Part shown: positions 1 through 8,169 of the stretch, one piece after another
How the letters are laid out: every line of letters begins with the position of its first letter
Numbering within the stretch: position 1 is the stretch's first letter
NCBI RefSeq assembly: GCF_003259525.1
Contig: NZ_QLLO01000002.1
Location: forward strand, 186,001 to 250,000
Direction of reading: 5' to 3'
DNA: 64,000 nucleotides
Source: Olleya aquimaris
Lineage (GTDB): Bacteria > Bacteroidota > Bacteroidia > Flavobacteriales > Flavobacteriaceae
The notes under the pieces: model-generated
Told to the model about the DNA's origin: nothing
Databases searched by the model: none
The model's input: the letters and a program-made list of their open reading frames with translations, nothing else
Made by a program: the position numbers and the translations under genes

Positions 1-195
1 AAAAAAATACTTTTTGGTACGCTTGTAGGCGGTTATATCTGGTGTAATAACCAAATTATTTTCTTTTTTAATAAACGCTTTTGGTTGATCATAGCCTTCT
101 AAATCAGCTTTGATATTTTCGTAACCTAAAAATTCTAAGTGATTAATAGATTGTTTTAAAATGTCTTCGTGTGTTTCTTTGTCTTGTGCTATCAT
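1..195 (-). CDS. Hypothetical protein, 5' part only (3' end cut by window start)
   Basis: An open frame runs leftward from an ATG at 195 and is still open at base 1, giving 65 residues. The N-terminus (MIAQDKETHEDILKQS) is hydrophilic and has no signal peptide. A short stretch near the cut end reads VITPDITAYKRTKKYFF. A PD followed by Lys/Tyr/Phe-rich residues resembles the start of a PD-(D/E)XK nuclease-like core, but the decisive E-x-K would lie outside the window, so that is only a guess. It is divergent from the PLP enzyme at 336. No function is assigned; the gene call rests on the unbroken frame and flavobacterial-looking codon use. Confidence 0.6.
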   Translation of the reverse strand, partial: MIAQDKETHEDILKQSINHLEFLGYENIKADLEGYDQPKAFIKKENNLVITPDITAYKRTKKYFF

Positions 196-335
196 AATCT
201 ATAGTATACAAAATTTAGATTAAAAATTCCGTTAAAGACTCGTTAAATCCTAATTTTATACTGTATTAATATAGATACTTTTTAATATTCATCTTTTAAA
301 TTAGTAATTTAGAGCTTTAAAATCGTTGATTAAAA

Positions 336-1484
336 ATGAAATCAAAACATATCGGATTAAATACTGTTTGTACACATGTAGGGGAAGTGCCTGACCAACA
401 GTTTAAAGGAGCAATTTCTCCTATTTATTTATCATCCTCTTACGAGTTTATGGATGTTGATGTCAAACGTTATCCACGATATTTTAATACACCAAACCAA
501 GAATACTTAGCTAAAAAAATTGCAGCTTTAGAACATACAGAAACTGCAATGATTTTTGGTTCTGGTATGGCTGCAATAAGTCATATGTTTTTAGCTTTTT
601 TAAAATCTGGAGATCATATTGTTGTGCAAAATACCTTGTATGGTGGTACAACTAATTTTATTAGAGAAGAATTTCCTAAACTAAATATAGAATTTACGTT
701 TACCAATGGGTATAAGGTAGAAGATTTTGAAGCTGCAATCCAGCCCAATACCAAATTGATACATATTGAAACACCTTCAAACCCATTATTAACCATTACA
801 GATATTAAAGCAATTGCAACTTTAGCTCAACAAAAAAGTATTGTAACTAGTATAGATAATACGTTTGCTAGTCCTGTAAATCAAAATCCAGCAGATTTTG
901 GTATAGATTTAATCATGCATTCAGCAACCAAATATTTTGGTGGTCATAGCGACATTTGTGCAGGCGCTGTTGCAGGAAGCAAAAATCACATGGATAAAAT
1001 TTGGAATGTGTCTAAAAACTATGGAGGAAGTCTTAGCGATTTTACGGTTTGGATGTTAGAACGAAGTATGAAAACTATGGGTTTACGTGTTAAAGCGCAA
1101 ACCAAAAACGCTATGAAACTAGCTAAATGGTTAAATAAACAATCTTTTGTAAAACAGGTGTATTATCCAGGTCTTAAAACACATCCAGAACACCAATTAG
1201 CTACTGAGCAAATGAAAGGATTTGGAGCTATGTTATCTTTTGAATTAACAGACTCTATAGATTCTAATCAATTTATGAAACAATTACAATTAATTAAAGC
1301 GTCTATGAGTTTGGCAGGTATTGAAAGTACAATGCTATCTCCAGCGCAAACATCTCATTCGTTATTAACTGCAGAACAGCGCGAAGCAGTTGGAATTACC
1401 GATGGATTAATTAGATTTTCAGTAGGAATAGAAGACGTTAAAGATTTAAAAACAGATATTTTACAAGCCATACAAAATCTATAA
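336..1484 (+). CDS. Cys/Met metabolism PLP-dependent enzyme (cystathionine gamma-synthase / methionine gamma-lyase family)
   Basis: This 382-aa protein is a fold-type I PLP enzyme of the trans-sulfuration family, which makes or cleaves the C-S bond at the gamma carbon of homoserine-derived amino acids in the cytoplasm. The PLP-binding lysine is K199 in the hallmark SATKYFGGHSD. The aspartate that pairs with the pyridine nitrogen is in TSIDNTFASP (about 171-180), and a phosphate-binding loop is seen in FGSGMAA (74-80). Length matches the family (380-400). Family members (CGS, CBL, CGL, MGL) cannot be separated safely by eye, so no symbol is given. It is followed 10 nt later by rlmF and bshB1, probably in the same transcript. 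Confidence 0.88.
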   Translation: MKSKHIGLNTVCTHVGEVPDQQFKGAISPIYLSSSYEFMDVDVKRYPRYFNTPNQEYLAKKIAALEHTETAMIFGSGMAAISHMFLAFLKSGDHIVVQNTLYGGTTNFIREEFPKLNIEFTFTNGYKVEDFEAAIQPNTKLIHIETPSNPLLTITDIKAIATLAQQKSIVTSIDNTFASPVNQNPADFGIDLIMHSATKYFGGHSDICAGAVAGSKNHMDKIWNVSKNYGGSLSDFTVWMLERSMKTMGLRVKAQTKNAMKLAKWLNKQSFVKQVYYPGLKTHPEHQLATEQMKGFGAMLSFELTDSIDSNQFMKQLQLIKASMSLAGIESTMLSPAQTSHSLLTAEQREAVGITDGLIRFSVGIEDVKDLKTDILQAIQNL

Positions 1485-1494
1485 TTTAAACACA

Positions 1495-2388
1495 ATGCAC
1501 AAAAATAACAAGCACACAGATAATTATAATTTTGATCAACTGGTTACTGAGTATCCAAAATTAGAGCCTTATATATTTACTAATGCAACCAACAAAAAAA
1601 CTATTGATTTTGCCAACCCTAAAGCAGTAAAAGCTTTAAATGCAGCGTTGTTAAAAAAGCATTATAATATCAATTATTGGGAGTTTCCAGATCATTTTTT
1701 ATGTCCTCCAATTCCGGGTCGTGTAGATTATATACATCATATAGCAGATATGTTAGAGCGTTCTAAAATTAATGAAAACGTCACAGTTATGGATATTGGC
1801 ACAGGAGCCAATTGCATTTATCCATTGCTAGGATCTTCAGAATATGGCTGGGATTTTATTGGTGTTGACAGTAATGAAGAGGCATTGACAATTGCACAAA
1901 ATATTATCAATCAAAATAATCTGCAAGAAAAGATAACATTAAGACAGCAAAATGACACGACTCATGTTTTAGAAGGTGTTTTAACCCAATTAGATAAAGT
2001 AACTGTAACCATGTGTAATCCACCTTTTTTTAAAAATGAAGCAGATGCACTTGCAGCAACAAAACGAAAATTGAAAGGACTTGGGCAACCAACAGATGAG
2101 ATGGTACGTAACTTTGCTGGTCAGGCGCACGAGTTGTGGTACAAAGGAGGCGAGAAGGCTTTTTTGCATACCTATTTATACGAAAGTTCTTTAAAACAAA
2201 CAGACAGTTTTTGGTACACTAGTTTAGTGTCTAATAAGGATAATGTAAAAACGATGAATCAATCTTTAAAAAAGTTGGGTGCTACAGCAGTTTTGACTTT
2301 AGGTATGAATATTGGAAATAAAAAGAGTAGGATAGTAGCTTGGACGTTTTTAGACAAAAAGCAACAACAAGATTGGAATAATAAATAA
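1495..2388 (+). CDS. rlmF: 23S rRNA (adenine(1618)-N6)-methyltransferase RlmF
   Basis: This 297-aa SAM-dependent methyltransferase N6-methylates adenine 1618 of 23S rRNA. The N-terminal part shows the RlmF/YbiN-specific stretch around YWEFPDHFLCPPIPGRVDY (61-79). Motif I is DIGTGAN (100-106), and the N6-adenine methyltransferase signature is NPPFF (175-179). A second family-specific segment follows (KLKGLG). Length is near the E. coli protein (about 308 aa). The stop at 2388 is 3 nt before the bshB1 start, so the two are probably co-transcribed. Confidence 0.9.
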   Translation: MHKNNKHTDNYNFDQLVTEYPKLEPYIFTNATNKKTIDFANPKAVKALNAALLKKHYNINYWEFPDHFLCPPIPGRVDYIHHIADMLERSKINENVTVMDIGTGANCIYPLLGSSEYGWDFIGVDSNEEALTIAQNIINQNNLQEKITLRQQNDTTHVLEGVLTQLDKVTVTMCNPPFFKNEADALAATKRKLKGLGQPTDEMVRNFAGQAHELWYKGGEKAFLHTYLYESSLKQTDSFWYTSLVSNKDNVKTMNQSLKKLGATAVLTLGMNIGNKKSRIVAWTFLDKKQQQDWNNK

Positions 2389-2391
2389 TTT

Positions 2392-3108
2392 ATGAAAGTA
2401 GATATACTAGCATTTGGTGCACATCCTGATGATGTCGAGTTAGGAGCAGGAGCTACAATAGCTAAAGAAATTGCTAACGGAAAAACTGTAGCGATTGTAG
2501 ATTTAACTAAAGGAGAACTGGGTACTCGTGGGACAGACATTACACGACAATCTGAAGCTGAAAACGCTAAGACTATTTTGGGAGTAACCCATAGAGAAAA
2601 CCTAGGATTTGCAGATGGTTTTTTTATTAATGATAAGCAACATCAATTAGAAGTTATTAAAATGATACGCAAATATCAACCAGAAATAGTGCTTTGTAAT
2701 GCTATAGACGACAGACATATCGATCATAGTAAAGGTAGTAAGCTTGTTAGTGATGCTTGTTTTTTAAGTGGATTAATCAAAATTGAAACGACATATAATG
2801 GTCTGCAACAAAAGCAACATAGACCTAAACAAGTGTATCATTATATTCAATGGAAAAATATAACTCCAGATGTTGTGGTTGATGTATCAGATTTTATGGA
2901 AGTAAAATTAAAAAGTGTTTTAGCCTATAAAACTCAATTTTTTGATCCTAGTAGCAAAGAACCAGAAACCCCAATATCAAGTAAAAACTTTACAGATAGC
3001 GTGACGTACAGAGCTAAAGATTTAGGACGATTAATAAATGTAGAATATGCAGAGGGCTTTACAGCAGAGCGTTACGTTGCAGTAGATAGTTTATTTAATT
3101 TAAAATAA
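2392..3108 (+). CDS. bshB1: Bacillithiol biosynthesis deacetylase BshB1 (PIG-L/LmbE family)
   Basis: This 238-aa zinc-dependent deacetylase of the LmbE/PIG-L fold removes acetate from GlcNAc-malate, the second step of bacillithiol synthesis. The AHPDDVELGAG motif (10-20) supplies ligands H11 and D14, and the third ligand is H112 in DRHIDHSKG. Length matches BshB1 (230-240 aa). Bacillithiol is the usual low-molecular-weight thiol in Bacteroidota, which agrees with the host. No bshA or bshC is seen in the window, so the pathway genes are scattered. Confidence 0.9.
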   Translation: MKVDILAFGAHPDDVELGAGATIAKEIANGKTVAIVDLTKGELGTRGTDITRQSEAENAKTILGVTHRENLGFADGFFINDKQHQLEVIKMIRKYQPEIVLCNAIDDRHIDHSKGSKLVSDACFLSGLIKIETTYNGLQQKQHRPKQVYHYIQWKNITPDVVVDVSDFMEVKLKSVLAYKTQFFDPSSKEPETPISSKNFTDSVTYRAKDLGRLINVEYAEGFTAERYVAVDSLFNLK

Positions 3109-3126
3109 AAATTTTAATAAAAACGT

Positions 3127-3156
3127 TTGCAATAACTACTAAATAATTTACCTTTG
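3127..3156 (+). promoter_or_regulatory. Bacteroidota-type promoter for tRNA-His
   Basis: A TTG (3127-3129), 19 nt, then TACCTTTG (3149-3156) match the Bacteroidota sigma-ABfr consensus (TTG, 19-21 nt, TAnnTTTG). The -7 element ends 27 nt before the tRNA, which suits a stable-RNA promoter. Confidence 0.65.
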
Positions 3157-3183
3157 CACACGCATTATTTAATGCACACAAAT

Positions 3184-3258
3184 GGTGGTTGTAGCTCAGC
3201 TGGTTAGAGCGTCGGTTTGTGGTACCGAAAGTCGCCGGTTCGAACCCGGTCTTCCACC
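3184..3258 (+). tRNA. tRNA-His (anticodon GTG)
   Basis: The cloverleaf can be folded by hand. The extra G-1 at 3184 faces C73 at 3258, as is typical for tRNA-His. The D stem is GCTC/GAGC. The anticodon stem TCGGT/ACCGA carries loop TTGTGGT with anticodon GTG. The T stem GCCGG/CCGGT carries loop TTCGAAC. The full CCA end is not encoded. The acceptor stem as read has two adjacent U-U oppositions (positions 5-68 and 6-67). The gene has its own promoter and terminator. Confidence 0.95.
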
Positions 3259-3265
3259 CAAAAGC

Positions 3266-3297
3266 AAAAAGCTTCTCTTTTTAGAGAAGCTTTTTTT
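3266..3297 (+). terminator. Rho-independent terminator after tRNA-His
   Basis: A hairpin with 7-bp core GCTTCTC/GAGAAGC (3271-3277 with 3284-3290), a 6-nt loop and flanking A/T pairs is followed by seven T at 3291-3297. It begins a few bases after the tRNA 3' end. Confidence 0.85.
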
Positions 3298-3450
3298 GTG
3301 ATTTATATTTAGGTATAGTAAGTGTTTTATTTTCAAGCTAAAAATAAACTTTAAACTGTTATTAATTTTATTGTAGCATCCTATTAATATTCAATGTAAT
3401 GATTTCAATATAAAACATTAAATTGCAATCAACTAAAACTAACTAATTTT

Positions 3451-3786
3451 ATGAGTCATACCATTCAATTTGACGATTTTACTAAAGTAGATTTACGTGT
3501 AGGAACTATTGTTGAGGTTAACGATTTTCCTAAAGCTAAAAACCCAGCGTATCAACTAACTATAGATTTTGGAGATTTAGGTATTAAAAAAAGTAGCGCA
3601 CAAATTACTACTTTATATACAAAAGAAGACTTGCTAAATAAACAGATTGTAGCTGTAGTAAACTTTCCTAAAAAGCAAATTGCTACATTTATGAGTGAGT
3701 GCTTAGTGCTTGGAGCAGTTAATAATAAAGACGTTATCTTACTTAATCCAGAAAATAAAGTGCCTAATGGTACAGTCGTATCTTAG
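3451..3786 (+). CDS. csaA: tRNA-binding domain protein, CsaA-like
   Basis: This 111-aa protein is a single tRNA-binding OB-fold domain of the CsaA/YgjH type. Diagnostic segments are KVDLRVGTI (12-20) and, near the C-terminus, NFPKKQIATFMSECLVLGA, the conserved dimer and nucleic-acid binding region. Length equals stand-alone CsaA proteins (about 110 aa). CsaA has been reported to have chaperone-like export activity in Bacillus; whether that holds here is unknown. It lies 3 nt before the BASS transporter gene. Confidence 0.85.
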   Translation: MSHTIQFDDFTKVDLRVGTIVEVNDFPKAKNPAYQLTIDFGDLGIKKSSAQITTLYTKEDLLNKQIVAVVNFPKKQIATFMSECLVLGAVNNKDVILLNPENKVPNGTVVS

Positions 3787-3789
3787 TCT

Positions 3790-4689
3790 ATGATAGATGT
3801 CAATCAAGCACAAGTCCAATTTGATGCTAACGGATTGTTTATGCTTAACATTGCATTGGCAATAGTTATGTTTGGCGTGGCTTTGGGTATTAATTTAAAA
3901 GATTTTAAACAACTATTTAAGCAACCTAAACCTATCTTAATTGGCTTATTATCTCAGTTTATTTTATTACCATTAGTAACCTTTTTACTAGTATTATTAA
4001 TTAAACCTGTACCAAGTATTGCTTTAGGTATGTTTATGGTAGCAGCTTGTCCTGGCGGAAATATTAGTAATTTTATGACTCATTTATCCAAAGGAAACAC
4101 TGCATTATCTGTAAGTTTAACTGCTTTTGCATCTGCTTTAGCCTTGTTTTTTACACCGTTTAATTTTCAGTTGTATGGAAACTTATATCAGCCTACTGCT
4201 ACAATCTTAAAAGCGGTAACATTGCATCCTATGGATATTTTTAAGATTATGATTTTAATTCTAGGTATTCCATTATTATTAGGTATGTTATTTAATAGTT
4301 ACAATCCTAAACTTGCTGTTAAGCTTTCTAATATTTTAAAACCCATTTCCATCTTAATTTTTGTAAGTATCGTTGTTATCGCATTTTCTAAAAATTTAGA
4401 CGTGTTTACTGGTTTTATTCATCATGTGTTGGCAATAGGTGTTGGTCATAATATTGTAGCTTTACTTCTTGGTTTTAGTATAGCCAAACTTTTTAGGTTA
4501 TCTTTTAAAAATCAAAAAACGTTAAGTATAGAAACAGGAATACAAAATTCTGGCTTAGGTCTGTTACTTGTTTTTACTTTTTTTAATGGCTTGGGCGGAA
4601 TGGCTGTTTTAGTTGCCTTTTGGGGAATTTGGCATATTATATCTGGATTGATACTATCGTTTTTCTGGTCAAAAACTAACAACACTTAA
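3790..4689 (+). CDS. Bile acid:sodium symporter (BASS) family transporter
   Basis: This 299-aa integral membrane protein has about nine to ten hydrophobic segments along its whole length. The conserved CPGGNISNFMTHLSKGN segment (about residues 88-104) is the BASS sodium-binding crossover region, and ETGIQNSGLGL (about 245-255) is the second one. Family members move organic anions with sodium; the substrate cannot be inferred here. Its TAA shares its last base with the ATG of the next gene (TAATG at 4687), so the two are translationally coupled. Confidence 0.85.
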   Translation: MIDVNQAQVQFDANGLFMLNIALAIVMFGVALGINLKDFKQLFKQPKPILIGLLSQFILLPLVTFLLVLLIKPVPSIALGMFMVAACPGGNISNFMTHLSKGNTALSVSLTAFASALALFFTPFNFQLYGNLYQPTATILKAVTLHPMDIFKIMILILGIPLLLGMLFNSYNPKLAVKLSNILKPISILIFVSIVVIAFSKNLDVFTGFIHHVLAIGVGHNIVALLLGFSIAKLFRLSFKNQKTLSIETGIQNSGLGLLLVFTFFNGLGGMAVLVAFWGIWHIISGLILSFFWSKTNNT

Positions 4690-5726
4690 TGGCTACTTTG
4701 AAATCTATTTGGTTACATAGCGTACGATTATACATCCAAATAGGGTTATTTTTTTATTATAAAAAAATTACTCTAAAAGGAAAACACAACGTACCCAAAA
4801 AGCAACCAATTTTGTTTTTAGGTAACCACCAAAATGCTTTATTAGACCCTTTACTAATAGCAACCAAATCTGGACGATTTTGTTATTACTTAACCAGAGC
4901 AGCAGTGTTTAAAAAGCCTTTAATAAGTCGTTTATTAAGAAGTTTGAATATGCTTCCTGTGTATCGCGTTAGAGATGGTTGGAGCACAATAACTAAAAAC
5001 AATTCAATTTTTAATAAAAGCGTTCAATTACTAAGCAATAATTACGCAATCACTATTTTCCCTGAGGGTAGTCATAATATAGTAAGACGTGTTAGACCTT
5101 TAAGTAAAGGGTTTACTAGAATTATTTTAGAGTTTACAGAAAAGTTTCCCGATCAAACTATTCACCTTATTCCAGTTGGGTTTAATTATGAAAATATAAA
5201 AGCCAAAGGGAATCGTGTGTCTATTCACTTTGGAAAGCCCATATTATCTTCAGCTTACGCTGATATAAATACAGTTGATGCTACTAACCTATTAAAACAA
5301 GATGTTTTTGAGGCTATGAGCAAGTTGACCACTCATATTCCTGAAGCTAATTATGAAACAACATTACAACAATTACAAGATTTAAATGTTGATTTTACTA
5401 ATCCAGAACAAGTCAATACATGTATTAAAACCAATTTTAAAAATTGTGTGTCTACACCTTATAACCCTTCCTTTATTAAAGCATTAGTAAAACCTTTGGT
5501 GTATTTATTATTATGTGTTCCTATAATTATTTGGAGAACCCTTGTTAAACCCAAAGTTGATGAAGAAGAGTTTATGTCCACCTTTAGATTTGCAATATGT
5601 TTATCTTTAGTTCCTTTATGGGTTTTACTTTTATGTATTGTATTATTTTATGCGTTTGGGCTTACAGTAGCAGGTATAGGGTTAGGTGTGTTAATTGTGC
5701 TGATGTTAGTGTATATAAAGTCATAA
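4689..5726 (+). CDS. Lysophospholipid/glycerol-3-phosphate acyltransferase family protein (PlsC-like)
   Basis: This 345-aa membrane acyltransferase has the catalytic His-Asp pair in GNHQNALLD (H47, D53; five residues between, as in Gat1-like enzymes rather than the usual four) and the phosphate-binding motif FPEGSHN (about 124-130). Two or three hydrophobic segments fill the C-terminal 90 residues. It is longer than housekeeping PlsC (about 245 aa), so it is a paralogue and the exact acyl acceptor is unknown. It is translationally coupled to the upstream transporter and ends just before a strong hairpin. Confidence 0.8.
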   Translation: MATLKSIWLHSVRLYIQIGLFFYYKKITLKGKHNVPKKQPILFLGNHQNALLDPLLIATKSGRFCYYLTRAAVFKKPLISRLLRSLNMLPVYRVRDGWSTITKNNSIFNKSVQLLSNNYAITIFPEGSHNIVRRVRPLSKGFTRIILEFTEKFPDQTIHLIPVGFNYENIKAKGNRVSIHFGKPILSSAYADINTVDATNLLKQDVFEAMSKLTTHIPEANYETTLQQLQDLNVDFTNPEQVNTCIKTNFKNCVSTPYNPSFIKALVKPLVYLLLCVPIIIWRTLVKPKVDEEEFMSTFRFAICLSLVPLWVLLLCIVLFYAFGLTVAGIGLGVLIVLMLVYIKS

Positions 5727-5727
5727 A

Positions 5728-5763
5728 AAAAAGGTCAATTTATATTAAAATTGACCTTTATTA
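5728..5763. terminator. Bidirectional rho-independent terminator between convergent genes
   Basis: A perfect 12-bp stem (5730-5741 with 5748-5759, core AAAGGTCAATTT) with a 6-nt loop lies between the acyltransferase and the convergent PUR-family gene. Read on the minus strand it is followed by a run of eight T, so it is strongest for the leftward gene. The rightward T tract is shorter. Confidence 0.8.
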
Positions 5764-5798
5764 AAATCGTATATCAAAAAATCTACAATTGTAAATCT

Positions 5799-6209
5799 TT
5801 AAATATCATCAAAATCTATATCAGTAAATCTGCTTTCTGCACTTGATGCATCAGTAGTTTCTGTAGTTGCAGTATCTTCAGTAGATTCTGCTTTTGGTGT
5901 ATCGTATTCTTTTTTAAAGTCCTTTTGGTGACGCTCGCTAATTACTTCATCTCCTTTTTCAGTAATGATATAATCCGTCATTTCTTTTAAAATATCATTA
6001 AATTCATTAAAATCTTCTTTGTACAAATAGATTTTATGTTTTTTATAATGAAACGATCCGTCGTCATTAGTAAACTTTTTACTTTCCGTAATGGTTAAGT
6101 AATAATCATCTGCTTTAGTAGCTCTTACATCAAAAAAATAAGTACGTCGTCCTGCTCTTAATACTTTCGAAAAAATTTCTTCCTTCTCCATCATCTCGTT
6201 ATTGCGCAT
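5799..6209 (-). CDS. PUR-alpha-like DNA/RNA-binding protein (DUF3276)
   Basis: This 136-aa protein has a conserved core beginning EEIFSKVLRAGRRTYFFDVR and continuing with YYLTITESKKF and HKIYLYKEDFNEF. That is the PUR-alpha repeat found across Bacteroidota and Spirochaetes (related to Borrelia BpuR), which binds single-stranded nucleic acid. The last 40 residues are acidic and Thr/Ser-rich and look disordered. The start at 6209 is the first Met; Met6 or Met7 are equally possible. A promoter-like pair lies 35-65 nt upstream. Confidence 0.88.
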   Translation of the reverse strand: MRNNEMMEKEEIFSKVLRAGRRTYFFDVRATKADDYYLTITESKKFTNDDGSFHYKKHKIYLYKEDFNEFNDILKEMTDYIITEKGDEVISERHQKDFKKEYDTPKAESTEDTATTETTDASSAESRFTDIDFDDI

Positions 6210-6243
6210 AATTTGAATTTATTTGTTAGTTAATTCTTAATCT

Positions 6244-6274
6244 CAAAAATCAAAAAAAAAGTTGAATGACACAA
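6244..6274 (-). promoter_or_regulatory. Putative promoter for the PUR-family gene
   Basis: On the minus strand, TTG (6274-6272), 20 nt, then GATTTTTG (6251-6244) match the Bacteroidota consensus except for the first base of the -7 element. It sits about 35 nt upstream of the start codon in the gap after the exporter gene. Confidence 0.45.
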
Positions 6275-6293
6275 CATTTTATAACAATTCTTT

Positions 6294-8036
6294 TTACTTG
6301 GTTGTTTTTAAATATAACTCTTTGTAGTAACCATCAATGTTTATAAGCTCTTCATGCGTACCTGATTGTACAATATGTCCATCGTCCAATACTATAATTT
6401 GGTCTGCATTTTTAGCAGAAGAGATTCTGTGACTAACAATTATTGTTGTTTTACCTTCGGTAATAGTTTTTAGATTATTTAATATTTTTTCTTCTGTTTC
6501 TGTATCTACTGCAGATAAACAATCATCAAACAACATAATTTGAGGCTTTTTAATAATAGCTCTGGCTATAGAGACACGTTGTTTTTGCCCACCAGAAAGT
6601 GTAATACCACGTTCGCCTAAAACAGTATCGTATTTATTATTAAATTTTATAATGTTTTTATGTACTTGGGCTAATTTAGCTGCTTCAATAACCTCGTCAT
6701 CAGTCGCATTTTCTTTACCAAACTTAATATTTTTGTTTATGGTATCACTAAATAAAAAGGCATCTTGCGGTACGTAGCCAGTTGCGTCACGTAAGCTGTA
6801 AAGGTTTAAAGATTCGATAGGTTGGTTATCAATTTGTATTTCGCCTTTATCCACATCGTATAAACGCCCTACTAAATCTAAAATAGTCGATTTTCCAGAA
6901 CCCGTTTTTCCAATAATTGCTAGAGTTTCGCCAGAATTGACTTTAAAACTAATGTTTTTTAGTGCTTGGATATTGGTGTCGTCATAAGTAAAATACACAT
7001 TTTTAAACTCTATATCACCTTTAATGTCAGAGAGTTGGTGATTATGATTTTGTATTTCTGGTTTGGTATTTAAAAACTCGTTAATTCGTTTTTGAGAGGC
7101 TTCCGCTTCTTGTACTATAGAAGTCACCCAACCAACAGTTGCAACAGGCCAGGTTAGTAGGTTTACATACATGATAAATTCTGAAATAGTACCTAGGCTA
7201 ATCTCGCCATTCATGTATTGCTTACCACCAATATATATAACAAGTACATTACTTAATCCAATTAATAATATCATCATTGGAAAAAATAAAGCTTGAATAC
7301 GGACTAAACTTAATTGTTTGTCTTTACTGGTTTCAGATAATTCGTCAAAATTTACTGAAGTTTCAGGTTCTATTCCGTAAGCTTTAATGACAGAAATTCC
7401 GCTAAATGTTTCTTGAGAAAACGTAGAAAGTTTAGACAAATATTGTTGAACAATGGTACTGCGTTTATGTATTTCGGAACTTATTTTATAAATAATTACA
7501 GATAAAATAGGTAAAGGAATAATAGTGTATAACGTTAACATTGGTGCTTGCCTAAACATAAAAACTAGTGCAACAGCAAATAAAGTAAGCGTGTTGATAC
7601 TATACATAATAGCAGGACCAGCATACATACGGACTTTACCAACGTCTTCGCTAATACGATTCATTAAATCACCTGTTCTGTTTTTTTTGTAAAAGTTTAA
7701 GGATAGCTTTTGGTACTGTTGGTAAATTTCATTTTTTAAATCAAACTCTATATAACGGGATACATTAATTATGGTTTGACGCATCCAAAAGGTTAATATA
7801 CCAGAGAGCACAGCAGATCCAAGAAGTAGTAGGATAAATTTTAATAATTCTGCTCTGTAAATTGTTTCGTCTACTTCTGGTTGTAACAGCTGATTATTAA
7901 CAACATCTATAATAGAACCAATAAATTTTGGTACAAAAACGGTAAACAGTTTAGATCCAATAGTAATTAAAATACCTATAATAATTTGGACTCTATATTT
8001 ATAAAAGTATTTGTTAAGATGCTGTAATTCTTTCAT
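6294..8036 (-). CDS. ABC transporter, fused permease/ATPase half-exporter (MsbA/MdlA type)
   Basis: This 580-aa half-transporter has a six-helix membrane domain (about 15-300) followed by one ATPase domain. The ATPase shows Walker A GKTGSGKST (about 372-380), signature LSGGQKQR (about 479-486), Walker B IMLFDD (about 499-504), D-loop SAVD and switch histidine in VSHRIS. The residue after Walker B is Asp rather than the catalytic Glu, as in the degenerate half of heterodimeric exporters such as TM287 or BmrC. No second half is adjacent. Substrate unknown. Confidence 0.9.
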   Translation of the reverse strand: MKELQHLNKYFYKYRVQIIIGILITIGSKLFTVFVPKFIGSIIDVVNNQLLQPEVDETIYRAELLKFILLLLGSAVLSGILTFWMRQTIINVSRYIEFDLKNEIYQQYQKLSLNFYKKNRTGDLMNRISEDVGKVRMYAGPAIMYSINTLTLFAVALVFMFRQAPMLTLYTIIPLPILSVIIYKISSEIHKRSTIVQQYLSKLSTFSQETFSGISVIKAYGIEPETSVNFDELSETSKDKQLSLVRIQALFFPMMILLIGLSNVLVIYIGGKQYMNGEISLGTISEFIMYVNLLTWPVATVGWVTSIVQEAEASQKRINEFLNTKPEIQNHNHQLSDIKGDIEFKNVYFTYDDTNIQALKNISFKVNSGETLAIIGKTGSGKSTILDLVGRLYDVDKGEIQIDNQPIESLNLYSLRDATGYVPQDAFLFSDTINKNIKFGKENATDDEVIEAAKLAQVHKNIIKFNNKYDTVLGERGITLSGGQKQRVSIARAIIKKPQIMLFDDCLSAVDTETEEKILNNLKTITEGKTTIIVSHRISSAKNADQIIVLDDGHIVQSGTHEELINIDGYYKELYLKTTK

Positions 8037-8095
8037 TTAGTTAAAATGGCGATTTCAAAAGTTTTTAACATTTTCGCATTTTTAAATGCTAAAAA

Positions 8096-8126
8096 TTGTT
8101 TTAATATTAATTATGAGTTAATTTTG
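8096..8126 (+). promoter_or_regulatory. Bacteroidota-type promoter for leucine dehydrogenase
   Basis: TTG (8096-8098), exactly 20 nt, then TAATTTTG (8119-8126) are a full match to the consensus. The inferred transcription start near 8133 leaves a leader of about 37 nt before the ATG at 8170. Confidence 0.7.
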
Positions 8127-8169
8127 CATGCTAATTTTACAAATAACGTAATCTTTATACATTAATTAA

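Noticed and set aside
196-335. Divergent promoters between the first two genes
   Set aside because: TACTTTTT-like sequences occur but none has a matching TTG at about 20 nt.
2259-2540. Minus-strand frame of 93 codons over the rlmF-bshB1 junction
   Set aside because: It is antisense to two well-recognised genes and lacks a domain.
6210-6293. Terminator for the exporter gene
   Set aside because: Only a 4-bp GTTG/CAAC stem precedes the T-rich run; the T run is better explained as part of the downstream promoter spacer.
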